From Strongylocentrotus purpuratus (lineage: Eukaryota; Echinodermata; Echinoidea; Camarodonta; Strongylocentrotidae): 64,000 bases of DNA. The stretch is from NCBI RefSeq assembly GCF_000002235.5, contig NW_022145611.1, forward strand, positions 186,001-250,000. Reading direction: 5' to 3'. Shown piece after piece: positions 47,701-59,939 of this stretch. The position numbers were made by a program, and so were the translations under genes. The stretch's first letter is position 1. Each line of letters starts with the position of its first letter. The notes below the pieces were generated by a model that saw nothing but the letters and a program-made list of their open reading frames with translations, searched no databases and was not told the DNA's origin.

Positions 47701-48295
47701 GTCTCGCCTGCATTACGCAATTTGTTATGATGAAAAATTGAAGTTGGAACATTATTATAGGCAGGGTGGCCCATTAGCAGGCCCCAAAAAATGAAATCCT
47801 CTGAATATAATCAGCATTTTGAAGTGAATATTAAGAATCATGAACAAATAACAAAAATTGATTCATTTATTCTCATATTAAGTTGTGAAAACATATTCCA
47901 AGGCTACTAACCTAAAATGACCTTTGACCTTGTGACCTGGAATTTGTGAAATATGATTTGTGATACTTGATAACCCTTGGGTACAACTTTCATAGACTTT
48001 GAACAAACACTTTTGAAAATATGCTAAAATTTCAAAATCTTGATGTTGATAACACAAACAAGTCGAAGTTTGTTGACCTAAAATGACCTTTGACCTCAAC
48101 TCACATGATTGGGGATACTTGAGCACCCTATAGTCCAAGTTTCATTGACCAAGAACTTATACTTTCAAAATTATATCAAAAATTAAAAAACTTAACCTTA
48201 GGTTAAGTTTTCGATAATGATACCACAACATAGTCTAAGTCTGTTGACCTTTGACTTTGTGACCTGAAATTTAACTCACATGATTGGGGATACTT

Positions 48296-48418
48296 TTTTT
48301 TTCTTTTTTTTTTTCTGTTTTTATTGTTTTTTCTGAAAAATTAACAGAGTAAAAGCAGCAATATAAAATATAATATCATCTTAAAACTACAAAACAGGCA
48401 CGCACTCATGCACCCATA

Positions 48419-48458
<40 letters not shown>

Positions 48459-49122
48459 CATATACTTTCCCAGAGGGCAAGTTTACAATTCAAAAAGCCA
48501 ATGAAGATGTTAATGACAACAGAGCTTTGCAAGACTACTCCTAAATTTCAGTTAAACTTGATATGTTGATAGACCATTTCTTTTGGGTAATTTTATATTC
48601 TATTTTTTGTTTGAACTTTATCATTGAAACAAATGCTTCGAAAATAAGTTCTTTTCCCTGAAACCTACATGAGTACATGTAATATTTTAAACATAAACAG
48701 AGAAAATTTATACAAGAGGCGTATTTGTCCCTTGACTGTATCCCAAACAAAAAATTAAATTTTGACAGAGTCAGATTATAGCTGTGATCAGTGCCAGTGT
48801 TAATCTTATCCACCAATTTTTCCAACAGTGGTACAACTCTCCTACAGTCACAAAACAAGTGATCTAAAGTTTCTGGAAAATCTGAACAAAAATAACAATT
48901 AGCAGACTCCTTTCTCCCAATCTTGAACAAAAATGCATTAAAACCAATAGCATTATGGAAAATTTTGAAATAAAAACTCCTTAACTGAGTCTCAATTGTG
49001 CAACAAAAGTTACTCGTATGAATAATCGACCAATCCTTCTCTTTGGGTTGATGGCCAAAGAGTTCCTCCCATTTACTCTCCCTTTTGGCATTAGTACAAC
49101 TATATTTCTTTAGCAAAATATT
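48296..49122 (-). mobile_element. 5'-truncated L1/Tx1-like LINE with 18-bp target duplication
   Basis: The frame from about 49122 down to 48541 reads WEELFGHQPKEKDWSIIH, CCTIETQLRSFYFKIFHNAI and FLFKIGRKESANCYFCSD, then PETLDHLFCDC. The C-x2-C...H-x4-C knuckle with ET-DHLF is the C-terminal zinc-binding segment of L1/Tx1-type ORF2 proteins. A 3' UTR with a (CA)n tract (48424-48453) and a poly(A) tail (T-rich at 48296-48330) follow. ACATGATTGGGGATACTT is repeated exactly at 48278-48295 and 49123-49140. The frame is open to its stop, so the insertion looks young. Confidence 0.9.
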
Positions 49123-51007
49123 ACATGATTGGGGATACTTGATAACCCTAACGTCCAAGTTTCATTGACTAAGGACATGTACTTTCAAAATTATATCAAA
49201 AATTAAAAAACTTAACCTTAGGTTAAGGCACTGGTTTTTTTAACTATGACCAAATACCTAAATGGCCCTTTGAGAGCCTGAAACTTTTCAATGAAGAATT
49301 AGAAATCAATTACAATTTTTTCTTGTAGCATGGACCTAGATTGACCTCCCATAGCTTAATGAAAAAATTTCAACATTGCTTTATGTGCATCAGCTATCCC
49401 TGAACAGCCAATTGTTTACGGAATTTTGTAACAAAATTGACATACCTTTTAGGTTGGAGCTGAAAAAATATATACCCACTAACAATATGTTTTTTTTTCT
49501 ATTGATGATTAATGAGCATGGGTGGATCTTAAAGAAAGTTAACAGTAATCTGAATTAACTCCTGTATTTTGATGGAACAGTGCAATTGAAAATGGTGTTT
49601 CGGACGTTACATCTTCCGTAAACAATGTAGACCCTCATTTAACCCACTAGAACAATAAATTAATGAGATTGTTTATGGTTTGAATAAGCTTATTAGTTAC
49701 TCCAAGTCATTAAATTAAAAGAAAATACAATTTAATTGTAGTAGCGCTTATACTAGAAATATACTCAAAATTTGAAAAAGTTGTCTCATTTTCCGTAAAC
49801 AATTTTGTAACGTCCGAAACAACTTTCAATTTGAAGTAGCAGAAAATATATGAACTGCACGACCTTTTTCTTGTAACATTTGTTAAACATTTCATGGCGG
49901 CTACCCATCCCGAAAAAGAAATTTGCAATACATCATTACAATACTATTTTATAGTTAAAACCAATTTTCCGTTAACAGTTGTAACGTCCGAAACAAAAAA
50001 TACCAAATAAATGATGATAATCCATATTTGAGGGTATCTGGAGTGAATAAATCATTATGAAATATGTTATTATAAGTCTCAACATAAGTCAAGACACAAA
50101 TCAGGTCTTTCAAATCCAATAATTTTGTGTAAGCTCAAAAAGGGTGTTTCGGACGTTACACTATTTGATTGTTAACACATAGTTTGCAAATTTCAACTAA
50201 TTATCGATCATATGTGCAAGTAACGGTTTCACAATGCACACTCCTGTTAAAAACACTATTTTGAGAATTTCATTTAGATCTAAATATAAGAATATGAAGA
50301 AATATGATGCAAAAAATGAAATTTTCCGTAAAATATCTGAATTTTCTGCAAATTGACTTATAAAACATCAAATATTGAAGCCACACATTGTGATGCAAGG
50401 CATGGCTGGCTGCTTTAGTATCCTTAATTGTAATTTATCAGAAAAAATCTCAATAAAAGTGACTCATAAAAAATATTCAGCCATTTTAACAGCACTTTCT
50501 GGTATGCTGTTAGCACGTTTCGGACGTTACATTAAACTGTTAACAGACATTTTCATACTTTAACTAGTTCAAATGAGGGGCAAAGATAGATGTGAAAATA
50601 GCAAATTTCAATTTTTCAACCTCTCCTCTTGCTATTTACATTGCTGCGTGTTTGCAAATCATCAGGTTTTCATTTTTACAGAGGTTGTTTCATATTATGT
50701 CATATAACCAAAGATTGTATGGTCAATCTAAACTATTTGGTAGGTTACAAAAGCTCAAAATTATCCACTTAAGCAATACCCAGTGTACATGTACATGACA
50801 CGGGTATGATACATGTTCATAAAGTTGATAAAATCAAGCAAATTAAAATGTTTGTCTAAAAATTTATGGGAAATATGGATTTTCATTTGAAAATACCTTT
50901 TAAAAAGGGCACTCAGTACACGTAACTAATCTATGTAGAAAGTACATACATCTATAAAAGAATAAGACATTACATTAATAACTTATTTCATGATCCTAAA
51001 CATATAG

Positions 51008-51345
51008 TAAGGGACAGATCCAGGAATTTCTTACGGGGGGGGGGGGGGGGGGTACACACGAGGGGTGAGAGGACATTATTTTTTTTTTTTTTTGCTCCCA
51101 AATATTTGAAGATCGCGCTGGCCGCAAATTTGCTCAGTGGGGCGGGTGGGGGAGGAGTGCGGACTAATTCATTTTATTTTTTATTTTTGGGGGGGCCCGG
51201 GGGGAGGGGGGGGGGGGGAGGGGCAAGTCCCTGTTTGTCAGTACATTTTTGGCGAATTTGGGGCTGATTTCAACATTTTTGTTTTGGCCGGGGGGGGGGG
51301 GGTACATGCCCCCTGAGCCCCCCCCCCCCCTGGATCCACCACTGG
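51008..51345. mobile_element. poly-G-rich hAT-like remnant nested in the TTAA element
   Basis: Left end CAGATCCAGGAATTT, right end CCTGGATCCACCACTG. GGATCCAGG-type ends are common in hAT MITEs. The interior is mostly long G and C runs plus a poly-T. I could not confirm a target duplication. Confidence 0.5.
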
Positions 51346-51556
51346 TAGTATCTTCCTCAAATGTATGCATACATACAAAATGTATAAGCTAGTGTAAAAT
51401 ATAAATGGGCTGTCCGTTTTTATTTTCCCTCTACGAAATGTCAAAGTTGGGGGTGCGGCGCTGCGGCCTTATCGCCGGTAAATACGGTACATGTTTAACC
51501 TACACTGTATACTGTTTGTCTCCTGTGATATCGGCACAGCAAGAGTTAAGATCTAT

Positions 51557-51617
51557 CAACCAACCAACCAACCAACCAACCAACCAACCAACCAACCAAC
51601 CAACCAACCAACCAACC
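51557..51617. repeat. (AACC)n microsatellite
   Basis: About 14 AACC units, followed by ATCC units and (AATA)n at 51654-51672. Confidence 0.95.
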
Positions 51618-53944
51618 AATCAATCCATCCATCCATTCATCAATCGGTCATCAAGTAAATAAATAAATAAATAGTTATTTAAGAGCATTACAAAATGTTG
51701 TCGTTTGAAACGGCCTCCTAATACAAATAGTGGTAAAGGATGATTGTTACTACAGTAGTATTATAACCTAAAACATACACAATTTGAAAATACATCTGAA
51801 ATGTCTCATTCTTGAGATGTACATAAATTAGGATTCACCTATTTCTTATTACTTACAGGACTGGGGGTACTTTTTTATAGTTTTACTTTTAAAAAGATTT
51901 GTCAATGTTTTGCTTAAATACATGTATGTGTTAGTGATATTATTGAATGACACACTATATAGTTGAAGGACATTAGCAAGCTGATTAAACATCTATTGTA
52001 GAGTTTATAGAAATTGATGATCTCCTTGAAATGTTAACATTGTGTAACATCCGAAACAAACCATAGCATGCATGTACATTTCACACTGTTGTTCATAACA
52101 TGCAATAAAGAGTATGTTTCTAAGTGAATTTTCTAAGGAGTTTTGATGACGACAATTGCTATTAGCTTCATATTTCACTGTTAGATCACATAAGCACTTT
52201 TAAATACCAGTACACGTTCTTGAAATGAATAATATACCTTACATAAATTGAGTGGTCGATGAAGACAAACTTGGTATACATGTACGGTATGTGCTAAACT
52301 AATTAAAACTGAAGAAAAAAATCCATAAATGTTACAGAAGTATTATTCTGTAAATGAGGTTAATAATACCTAAAGAAAAGCAATTAACTTGGCTAAAGTT
52401 ATGATGTTAACAGTGTGTAACGTCCGAAACATCAGTGGTGTGACATATGAAAATTATTATGCAATGCTCTGGTTCCAAATTTTTTTTTTTTTTTTTTTGT
52501 AATAATAAAATAAGTTTGACCTAAAAAAAAGTATTTGACCTATTGAAATTAAAACTTGTTATTGTCAAAACCCAAATTTAGAGCTATTTTTCACTTTCAC
52601 GGTATACATAATCTGTATTTTTTAAGATAGAAACTCAAAAATTTGCATGAATAATCTCTGAAACATATTCTTAAAGACCCAACATATTTAAAGGTGTAGT
52701 TAATAGCAAATGAGTTTTATATCACAGTTATTAGATATGCTATAGTTCACAATATAATTGTAAGAACTCATAGTATTCATATCTGGTGAATAAATAAGGA
52801 GATAGATTAAGCTCCAAAATTTGCATTTCTCATAAATATGAATAGTCCTGATCCTAAAAATACACGTTTGAAGTAAGCAAACATAATTTCATTTTTGACC
52901 CTTTTGTGGACACATTTGGTATGTTAAAAAAACCAGTGCCTTAAGTTTTTGATGTTGACGCCGTCGCCGTCGCTGGAAAAGCGGCGCTTAAATGTCTCGC
53001 TTTTTTGCTATGCAGGCGAGACAAAAAAGGAAGAGCCAGGTTATTCCTTATGTTATCTATTGTTCTGATAATTTCTCATGTATTTCTTTGTTTTTTAACT
53101 TATGTATTTTGTTGTTTTATTTCATTTCTAACTATAATTCAATTATTTTGACCCCCCAAATAAGTATAAACAAGACCAAATAACCAATGTTTTATCTCTT
53201 TTTTGGAAAAATGAGATTTCCATATGTTTTGTACACAAATCACAAAAATGAGTGATTTGGGCTGACATGCACAGACAAAAGGTCATGTGACTTTGTCCGT
53301 TTTTTAAAAAATATATTTCAAAAGATGCGCCAGACTTGAAAGAAAAAAAGTTATACATTTCAGCGCAAGATTCTTTTGCGTTAAAAATGTATCAGGAAAA
53401 ATGTAGGGCGGGGGCTTCTGAAGACCCCCCCCCCCCCCCCCCAGGCTAGATAGGGCTAAAGATAAAGTTGATTTCTGGTCATGTGATTGCATTGTGAAAG
53501 AAACGGTGAGGAATCGATCAGAAAAGGTGTGTACTGCAAGGTTCTGGAATCATCAAAATGATAACAAACGTGGACCAGTCTTGGTAAAGTTACAAGCACT
53601 ATACACAGAAATATGTATATGCAGGGCTTAAATTAATCCAAGGCCACCAAGGCCATGGATGCCCCTTTGATTGGCCTCAATGCTTGGCCTTGGAGATTTT
53701 TTGTGCCCTTTCCAATTCTTCTTATTTGTGCCGTAATATAGGAATGTGCCCTACAGAAAAGTGGCCTTGCCCTAAAAATGTTGAAATTTAAGGCCTGTAC
53801 ATAGGACTACATGAACATTTGGCGTAAAAATCCGTCCTGATTTTTATGCTGTTACATGAAATATTTAGAATATGAAGGCATTTGAAGAGCCATGCTTTTC
53901 AGGAAACATTTGTTATCTGATATTCTTCCAGACATGTATAATAA

Positions 53945-54181
53945 CAATGATAATTTATTTATTTATTTATTTATTTATCATTCTTCGTCATCTTTAAAAG
54001 TTTACAGCTGATGTGATCTTCACCAGTTGCTTTATCTATACTCAGATTATCAATCTGTTGCAATACAAAATCCTCAGTAATCAAATTCAAATTAAATTGC
54101 GAATGAGTTGGACCAATATTATTGTCCTCGTCTAATGCTCACAAATTATTGTTCACCTGTTACCAGAACTCAACCTTCTCT
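53945..54181 (-). pseudogene. LINE reverse-transcriptase 5' fragment, copy C
   Basis: Paralogue of 22480-22730 with the same KATGEDHISCKLLK block on the minus strand. Its upstream part is split off by the piggyBac element and resumes at 59697. Confidence 0.65.
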
Positions 54182-54989
54182 TTAACCCGTTCAACTCGGG
54201 AACCGAGATTTCTCGGGTCCCGAGGTACGTACTCACAAACGGGAACCGAGATTTCTCGGGTCCGAGCAAGGGCTTCTTTTATTGCAGAAAAGTACATCTA
54301 TTCACCTTCTAAATACAATATAAACTACCTGTATACAAACCTTGAACCTTTGGCTACATGCATCTCATTTTTTACCGACTGTAGATGCGTAATTTTTGTT
54401 TCATTACAAGTTTAGCATGAGAATGCACGAGTCCTCTTTCAGGATATTCGTATAGAACACATGCAAGTCAGTTTACGTTATTTTCATAGATTTTCGGATT
54501 CGCTGCTGCTAGCTAGCTGGGTCTACTATGCCTAGGACTGTGTAAGCCGGACATAATGATTTTGCAAGCAGCGAATTCCACACTCGCTCTGGATACCTTT
54601 GTACTCGGCACGCGCGGATACACCGTTCAATGCATGAGCCTTGGCCTTATATGGTCATTGACGCCTATTCATGGTAACGGGCCGATTATTGAAAGGCTTA
54701 TAGTATATTACAGTCTCGTTCGACCTAGCGCTCTCAGTTCAGTTTACTCATGCGTACGTATACAGGGTACCGGGCCGACCTATTATTGGGGAGATTAGCT
54801 AGTCTCGATATAGTCCATCCCATTGTTTCGTTTCAAGGTTGTCGGCTATTATTTACTTATCGTGCTATAAAGTGTCGGAGTTTTACTATTTAGTTCAGCT
54901 TTTTGATTTTCATGATAGTTGGTTGCACAAATTAGTTCTCAATTATTTGCTTATAACTGCTCTTTATCTATGTAAGATAGTTTCTCAAA

Positions 54990-55236
54990 ATGTCTCGTCA
55001 TCGGAGAAAGCCTATTTTTAGCGTAGAAGATGCTCAAGAAGCGATCCTTGACTCGGACTCAGAAAATGAATATGATGCAAATGGACTTATCAAGCGAAGA
55101 AGAGTATTCATCGGACGTAGAAAATGAAGAATATGAAACAACGACATTCGATGATATTTCCATAAGACTCTATAAAGCCTGTCGTCTCAAAAGTTTTGAC
55201 TCCACAGCTATCTTTTACGTCATTGTATTTACATGA
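54990..55236 (+). pseudogene. piggyBac transposase N-terminal remnant
   Basis: ATG at 54990 starts MSRHRRKPIFSVEDAQEAIL, followed by DSDSENEYDA. After a frameshift near 55075 it continues MDLSSEEEYSSDVENEEYET in another frame. A short basic start, a helix with EDA--AIL and then a long acidic Ser/Glu/Asp stretch is the usual N terminus of piggyBac transposases. The catalytic DDD domain and the Cys-rich C-terminal finger are absent, so the element cannot mobilise itself. Confidence 0.7.
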
Positions 55237-56199
55237 CAATACGATTTTCATGTTATCAACTTGACCAATTTAGCGAATCATTCATGTATGGACCTCCTCT
55301 TTTATGAAAGGCTTATCCAGGCTCCCTCAGCTGCCCCACACTAAGGGGGAACAAAAGAATGTAAAGAAGTAACTACTCTGGAAGATTGCCGTTTTGAAAG
55401 AAGAGGATGTAGGCGTAAATAGGTCAATTTACATTACAATACAAACAACCACTCTAACTTATACACCTTTACGAGGGCATGTAACAGTTTTAGAGCAGGT
55501 TGAAGTAAAATATCTTGATCAACCTAAAGCCGGTCTTGGCTTGAGCGGGCATATGAAATGTTCAAATATTATGTTCTGAAAACGACCCCTTACTCTTCCT
55601 CTCTCTCCCTACGGACTATTACTCTTGTCTTGAGCAACTCCGGCGGTAAAGCCACGAATATGAGACTTTTCCCGGGCAAAGATGCTACCATTGTTGAAAA
55701 AAATGCAAGGCAACATAAAACAAGTTTTCTGGCAATGAAGAAAAGCGAGTGCAAGATGAAGAAAATAATTATTATTATTATTACTATTTTATTACAATAT
55801 TGTAAGCATCATCTTCATCATCATCATCATCATTATCATTATCATGTATGCATGTACATGCCATCTACAGAACTGATCATGAAACGAGGATTATCTAAGT
55901 TTTATTGACACGATAGGTTGAACAAGGACACAGATGGAGACGAAGACAAATAAAGTGAATTATCACGTTGTTTGCACTTCTTTCTTTATTGTTCCGTATT
56001 ATAATGAATTACTATATTTTCAATATCATTTATTTTCGAATAAAATAAAAGACTACCAATACTACTGCGATTAACTCCTTATTAGCCGCACCCTTTCAAA
56101 AAACAAAAACAAACACAACAACGCGATACGGAAATAAAATACACTGAAGCACAATTCCAATTTCACGAAATTCCTGACGTATTCAGAGAGGGAAGGGGG

Positions 56200-59100
56200 A
56201 GGATAGAGACAGACAGACAGAGACAGACAGAGAAAGATAGATAAATAGATAGAAAGAGAGAGAGAGAGATGATTGTGATGAATTATGATTTTGTTCTAAT
56301 CTCTGTCATTTATTTATCTCTTTCCATTACATACAAAACAAATAAAATATGCGTACAATGATATTTAATGATATTTGTCTCTCCGGTCACCCCCCCCCCC
56401 CCCCCCAACTCTGATTTTTTTTTTCTTCTTTATTTTGTCTCCTTTTTGTTTGATTATATCTTTTTGCTAAAGTATAATGTCCGACGTATAACATCAAGGA
56501 TATGTTATAATAATTAATCTCAAGGAAGGGATGATGTCGGCATACATGCAAATGGCGGAATAGACAACATTATGAAGATGAAGATGGAAAACGACATAGA
56601 CAGAGAGACAGACGGACAGGGAGAGAGAGAGAGAGGGGCGGGGGGCGGGGGGAGATAGAAAGTTGGACGTAGTCTGTACTGTATTTATTACTATGATATT
56701 TTTCTCACCGACCCCCCCCCCCCCCCCCCCCCTCAAGCTCACAATTTTTCTTTCCATTTTTTTGTTTTGTTTTGTATATATCTTTGGGCTAAAGTATAAT
56801 ATCCGACGTATAATAGTACCGTCAATATAGCATAATAAACAATTTTTGTATCAATCAGTTTGATGCAACAGGGATTTACAATCAAAAGTTTTACTTGATA
56901 TAATTGTTGTTCGGTAATGTTCTTCTCATTTCGACATTATCAGCCGCTCGTTCTCTATTTCGTTTCCTATAATAAATATAAGATATAATGTGTACATCAT
57001 CAGGGATAATTACGTTATAATAATTAATCTCAAGGAAGAGATGCTGCCGGCGTACAGGCAAATGGAGGAATAGAAAACATTATAAAAAAGATGAAGATGG
57101 AAAACGACATTGCCAGATAGACAGAAAGACAGAGAGAGAGGGGGGGAAGAGAGAGAGAGAGAGAACGAGGGAGAGAGAGAGAGAGAGAGAGAAAGGGGAG
57201 GGGAAAGCTAGGGGGCGGGAGAGATAGAAAGTTGGACGTAGTCCGTACTGTATTTATTTATATAATATTTGTCTCTCTGATCACCCCCCCCCCCCAGCTC
57301 CGATTTTTTTTTTTACCCTTTAGTTTGCCCTTTTTTTTCTTCATCATATAGATATCTTTTCACTGAAGTATAATGTCCGACGTATAATAGTATTGTAAAT
57401 ATAGCATTTTAAACATTTTTTTTATATCAATAAATTTGATGCAACAGAAATTTTCATTCAAAAGTTTTACTTTGGAAATATAATTATTGTTCAGTAATAT
57501 TCTTCGCATTTCGACATTATCAGCCGCTCGTTCTCTATTTCGTTTCCTATAATAAATATAAGGTATAATGTGTACATCATCAGGGATAATTACGTTATAA
57601 TAATTAATCTCAAGGAAGAGATGATGTCGGCATACAAGCAAACGGAGGAATAGAAAACATTTAATAAAAAAAGATGAAGATGGAAAACGACATTGCCAGA
57701 TAAACAGAGAGACATATAGAGGGAGAGAGAGAGAGAGAGAGAGAGGGAGGGGGAAATAGAAAGAGAAAGAGAGAACGAGCGAGAGAGAGAGAGAGAGAGA
57801 AAGGGGAGGGGGAAGGGGGCGAGAGAGATAGAAAGTTGGACGTAGTCCGTACTGTATTTATTTATATGATATTTGTCTCTCCGATCATCCTCCCCCCCCC
57901 CCCACCCCAGCTCCGATTTTTGTCGCCTTTAGTCTGTCCTTTTTGTTATCATATAGATATCTTTTCGCTAAAGTATAATGTCCGACGTATAATAGTATAG
58001 TCAATATAGTTTGTTGCAACAGAGATTTTCATTCAAAAGTTTTACTTTGGAAATATAATTATTCGCATTTAGACATTATCAGCCGCTCGTTTTTCACTTT
58101 GCTCGCTATAATAAATATAAGGTATAATAAAGTGTTGTCATCATCATTATTTTATAATAATCTATCTCAAAAAAGGAATGTTGCCGGCATACAAGCAAAC
58201 GGCGGAACAAAATTGGCAGATAGACAGAGAAAGCGACCGAGTGAGAGATAGAGGGAGAGAGAGAGACACATAAGCAGAGAGAAAGAGAGAGAGAAACAAT
58301 CATTTCTTATAATTATCTATTTGTCTGTGACATTTTATCTTTATCACATATTCTTGTCCATTCCTTTATCGTGCATGATTGTTGTCTTTAAATGAGTGTT
58401 TCAGATAGGGTAAAGTCTGGCTTTACGTTATATGATTTTTATTTATGAGAATGTCGGAACGTGATCCCATTTAAAAATTAAAAAACAGCAACGACAACTG
58501 CAATAACAACAAGACCCTTCCCTCCCCAAAAACAACATAAAGCAGGGTTATACACGAGTACAAAGTCAGTTCATTGTTGTTGTTGTTGTTGTTTGGTATT
58601 ATCGGCGTTTCATTCTTTTTTTAGAATATTTACGCCTTTCACTTTATTTATTTTTTTCTTCTATTTTTTGGTACTATTTGTAAATTCATACTCTTCTCTT
58701 TTATTTTTTGATAATATAATCTCAGATCTGTCATCCAATTATTCAATTATACCCTTACCTTACTTCCGCTCTTTAGAGTTTATAGCCATGACAACGACCC
58801 GTACCCTCAGCAACGTTCATTGTTCCTCTTACGTAACTCAGCTGTGGGAACATGCATGGGCCAAAGACAAAGACAAAGCTCTTTTCGCACATTCTATATA
58901 GGTCCCAAATACTTGCAGACATTTCTGTGTCGGTTTTATTTGTATTTATACTTTGTCAATACATATACTTACAAACTACAATTGTCAAAATTTGGCAATA
59001 TATTCATACATATTGATATGTATATGGCATAAACATGCTCAAAGCGCTTTACATTAGTAAATAAAACAAACTAATTATTTTGCTCTCCAAATGGCACATC

Positions 59101-59290
59101 GGTATAGTCTGTACTGTATTTATTTATTATTATTCTATTTTGTCTCTCCTTTCACCCCAACCCTCCCCCATTCTGGATTCTTCTTTAGTTTCATTTTATC
59201 ATGTCTATATCTTTTCGCTATAGTATAATGTCCGACAAAATAATAATATAACCGTCAATTTAGGCTGGTAAATTATTTCATATGAATATG
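56200..59290 (+). repeat. tandem units of about 0.6 kb inside the piggyBac element
   Basis: The marker AAGTATAATGTCCGACGTATAA recurs near 56470, 56790, 57368 and 57973, with a relic near 59222. Each unit joins a GA microsatellite, GATAGAAAGTTGGACGTAGTC, a poly-C run, the marker, GATGCAACAG, GCCGCTCGTTCTC and AATTAATCTCAAGGAAG. Unit lengths vary (320-606 bp) because of internal deletions. Confidence 0.85.
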
Positions 59291-59939
59291 ATGCAACAGA
59301 GATTTACATTCAAATCCTTAATTTCTTATAAATTGTGTATTTTTCTCATAAAATTGAGTATCTAAATAAAAAGAGAAAGAAGAAGAACAAAATAAGAATG
59401 AGGCGAAGAAGAAGAAGAAAAGATTACGAAGAAGAAAACCCTACGAAAGAGCTGAAAGAACTGAGAGGCTTGGAGCACAGCAGAGAACGGCCGTGCAACG
59501 TGTTCTCGACATGACAAGACCAGATTGGCAAATGATCTGCGCATGCGCTAGGTTCCCGTTAGTCGAAGCCTCTGGCCGCTTGAACGCACACGCATTGTGG
59601 CGCGCGCTGAGCGGTCTCACGGTACGGCGTGTTTGATTTTTAATCTCGTTTGTGAGGTGGCTATCAGGCTGAATAATGCCGAGCTGAACGGGTTAAGAGA
59701 GCCCTGTTAGCCATAGAAATTGCCTACGGGAAGTGGTCTTATTCTATACTTACTTCACAAACCCACGCTCCCATTATCCACAATAAAATTATACATATGG
59801 AGCAATCAAATTTGCATTTGCAAACTCTCCAAAAATCACATGATAATGATAATTAAACAAGTTAACACAAAACTTAGGCCTAAAAGAAAAGTAATTTGGT
59901 TGTCCTCGACTGCCAGCTCGTCATTTTCGGGCAGCTCAT

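Larger units (their letters stand above)
49597..52430. promoter_or_regulatory. seven-copy GTTTCGGACGTTACA motif set in the TTAA element
   Basis: The 15-mer occurs forward at 49597, 50146 and 50517 and reversed (TGTAACGTCCGAAAC) at 49806, 49980, 52043 (one mismatch) and 52416. Each copy lies within about 12 bp of a GTTAAC or GTAAAC hexamer on its TGTAAC side. Five copies sit in the left third and two in the right, in both orientations. I infer protein-binding sites, perhaps for a transposase, but no function is shown. Confidence 0.7.
49227..52940. mobile_element. TTAA-target DNA element, 3714 bp, non-autonomous
   Basis: Terminal inverted repeats GGCACTGGTTTTTTTAAC (18 bp, perfect) are flanked by TTAA at 49223-49226 and 52941-52944. 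The empty site CTTAACCTTAGGTTAAGTTTTTGATG is present at about 21647-21672. TTAA targeting indicates the piggyBac superfamily or a TTAA MITE derivative. No transposase frame is visible. The interior contains seven copies of a 15-bp motif (next entry), a nested poly-G-rich hAT-like remnant and an (AACC)n tract. Confidence 0.9.
47701..53023. mobile_element. GTCTCGCC-family repeat, copy B, interrupted
   Basis: The same ends as 21172-21711, here 5.3 kb because a LINE (48296-49122) and a TTAA element (49227-52940) landed inside, and the tandem unit with CACATGATTGGGGATACTT is present in extra copies. Perfect DR1-type sites occur near 47918 and 48085. Confidence 0.55.
54186..59692 (+). mobile_element. 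piggyBac-type element, 5507 bp, defective
   Basis: Ends CCCGTTCAACTCGG and CCGAGCTGAACGGG are inverted with one mismatch in 14, and TTAA flanks both sides (54182-54185, 59693-59696). The empty site TCTCTTTAAGAGAGCCC is preserved in copy A near 22694-22710. Just inside the left end, GGGAACCGAGATTTCTCGGGTC is present twice and forms a palindrome. Only the N-terminal part of a transposase remains (54990-55236). The rest is tandem 0.6-kb units and microsatellites. Confidence 0.9.

Noticed and set aside
55030..55908. Further piggyBac catalytic domain in 55240-55910
   Set aside because: I looked for the conserved Asp-containing blocks and the C-terminal Cys-rich finger in all plus frames and found nothing convincing.
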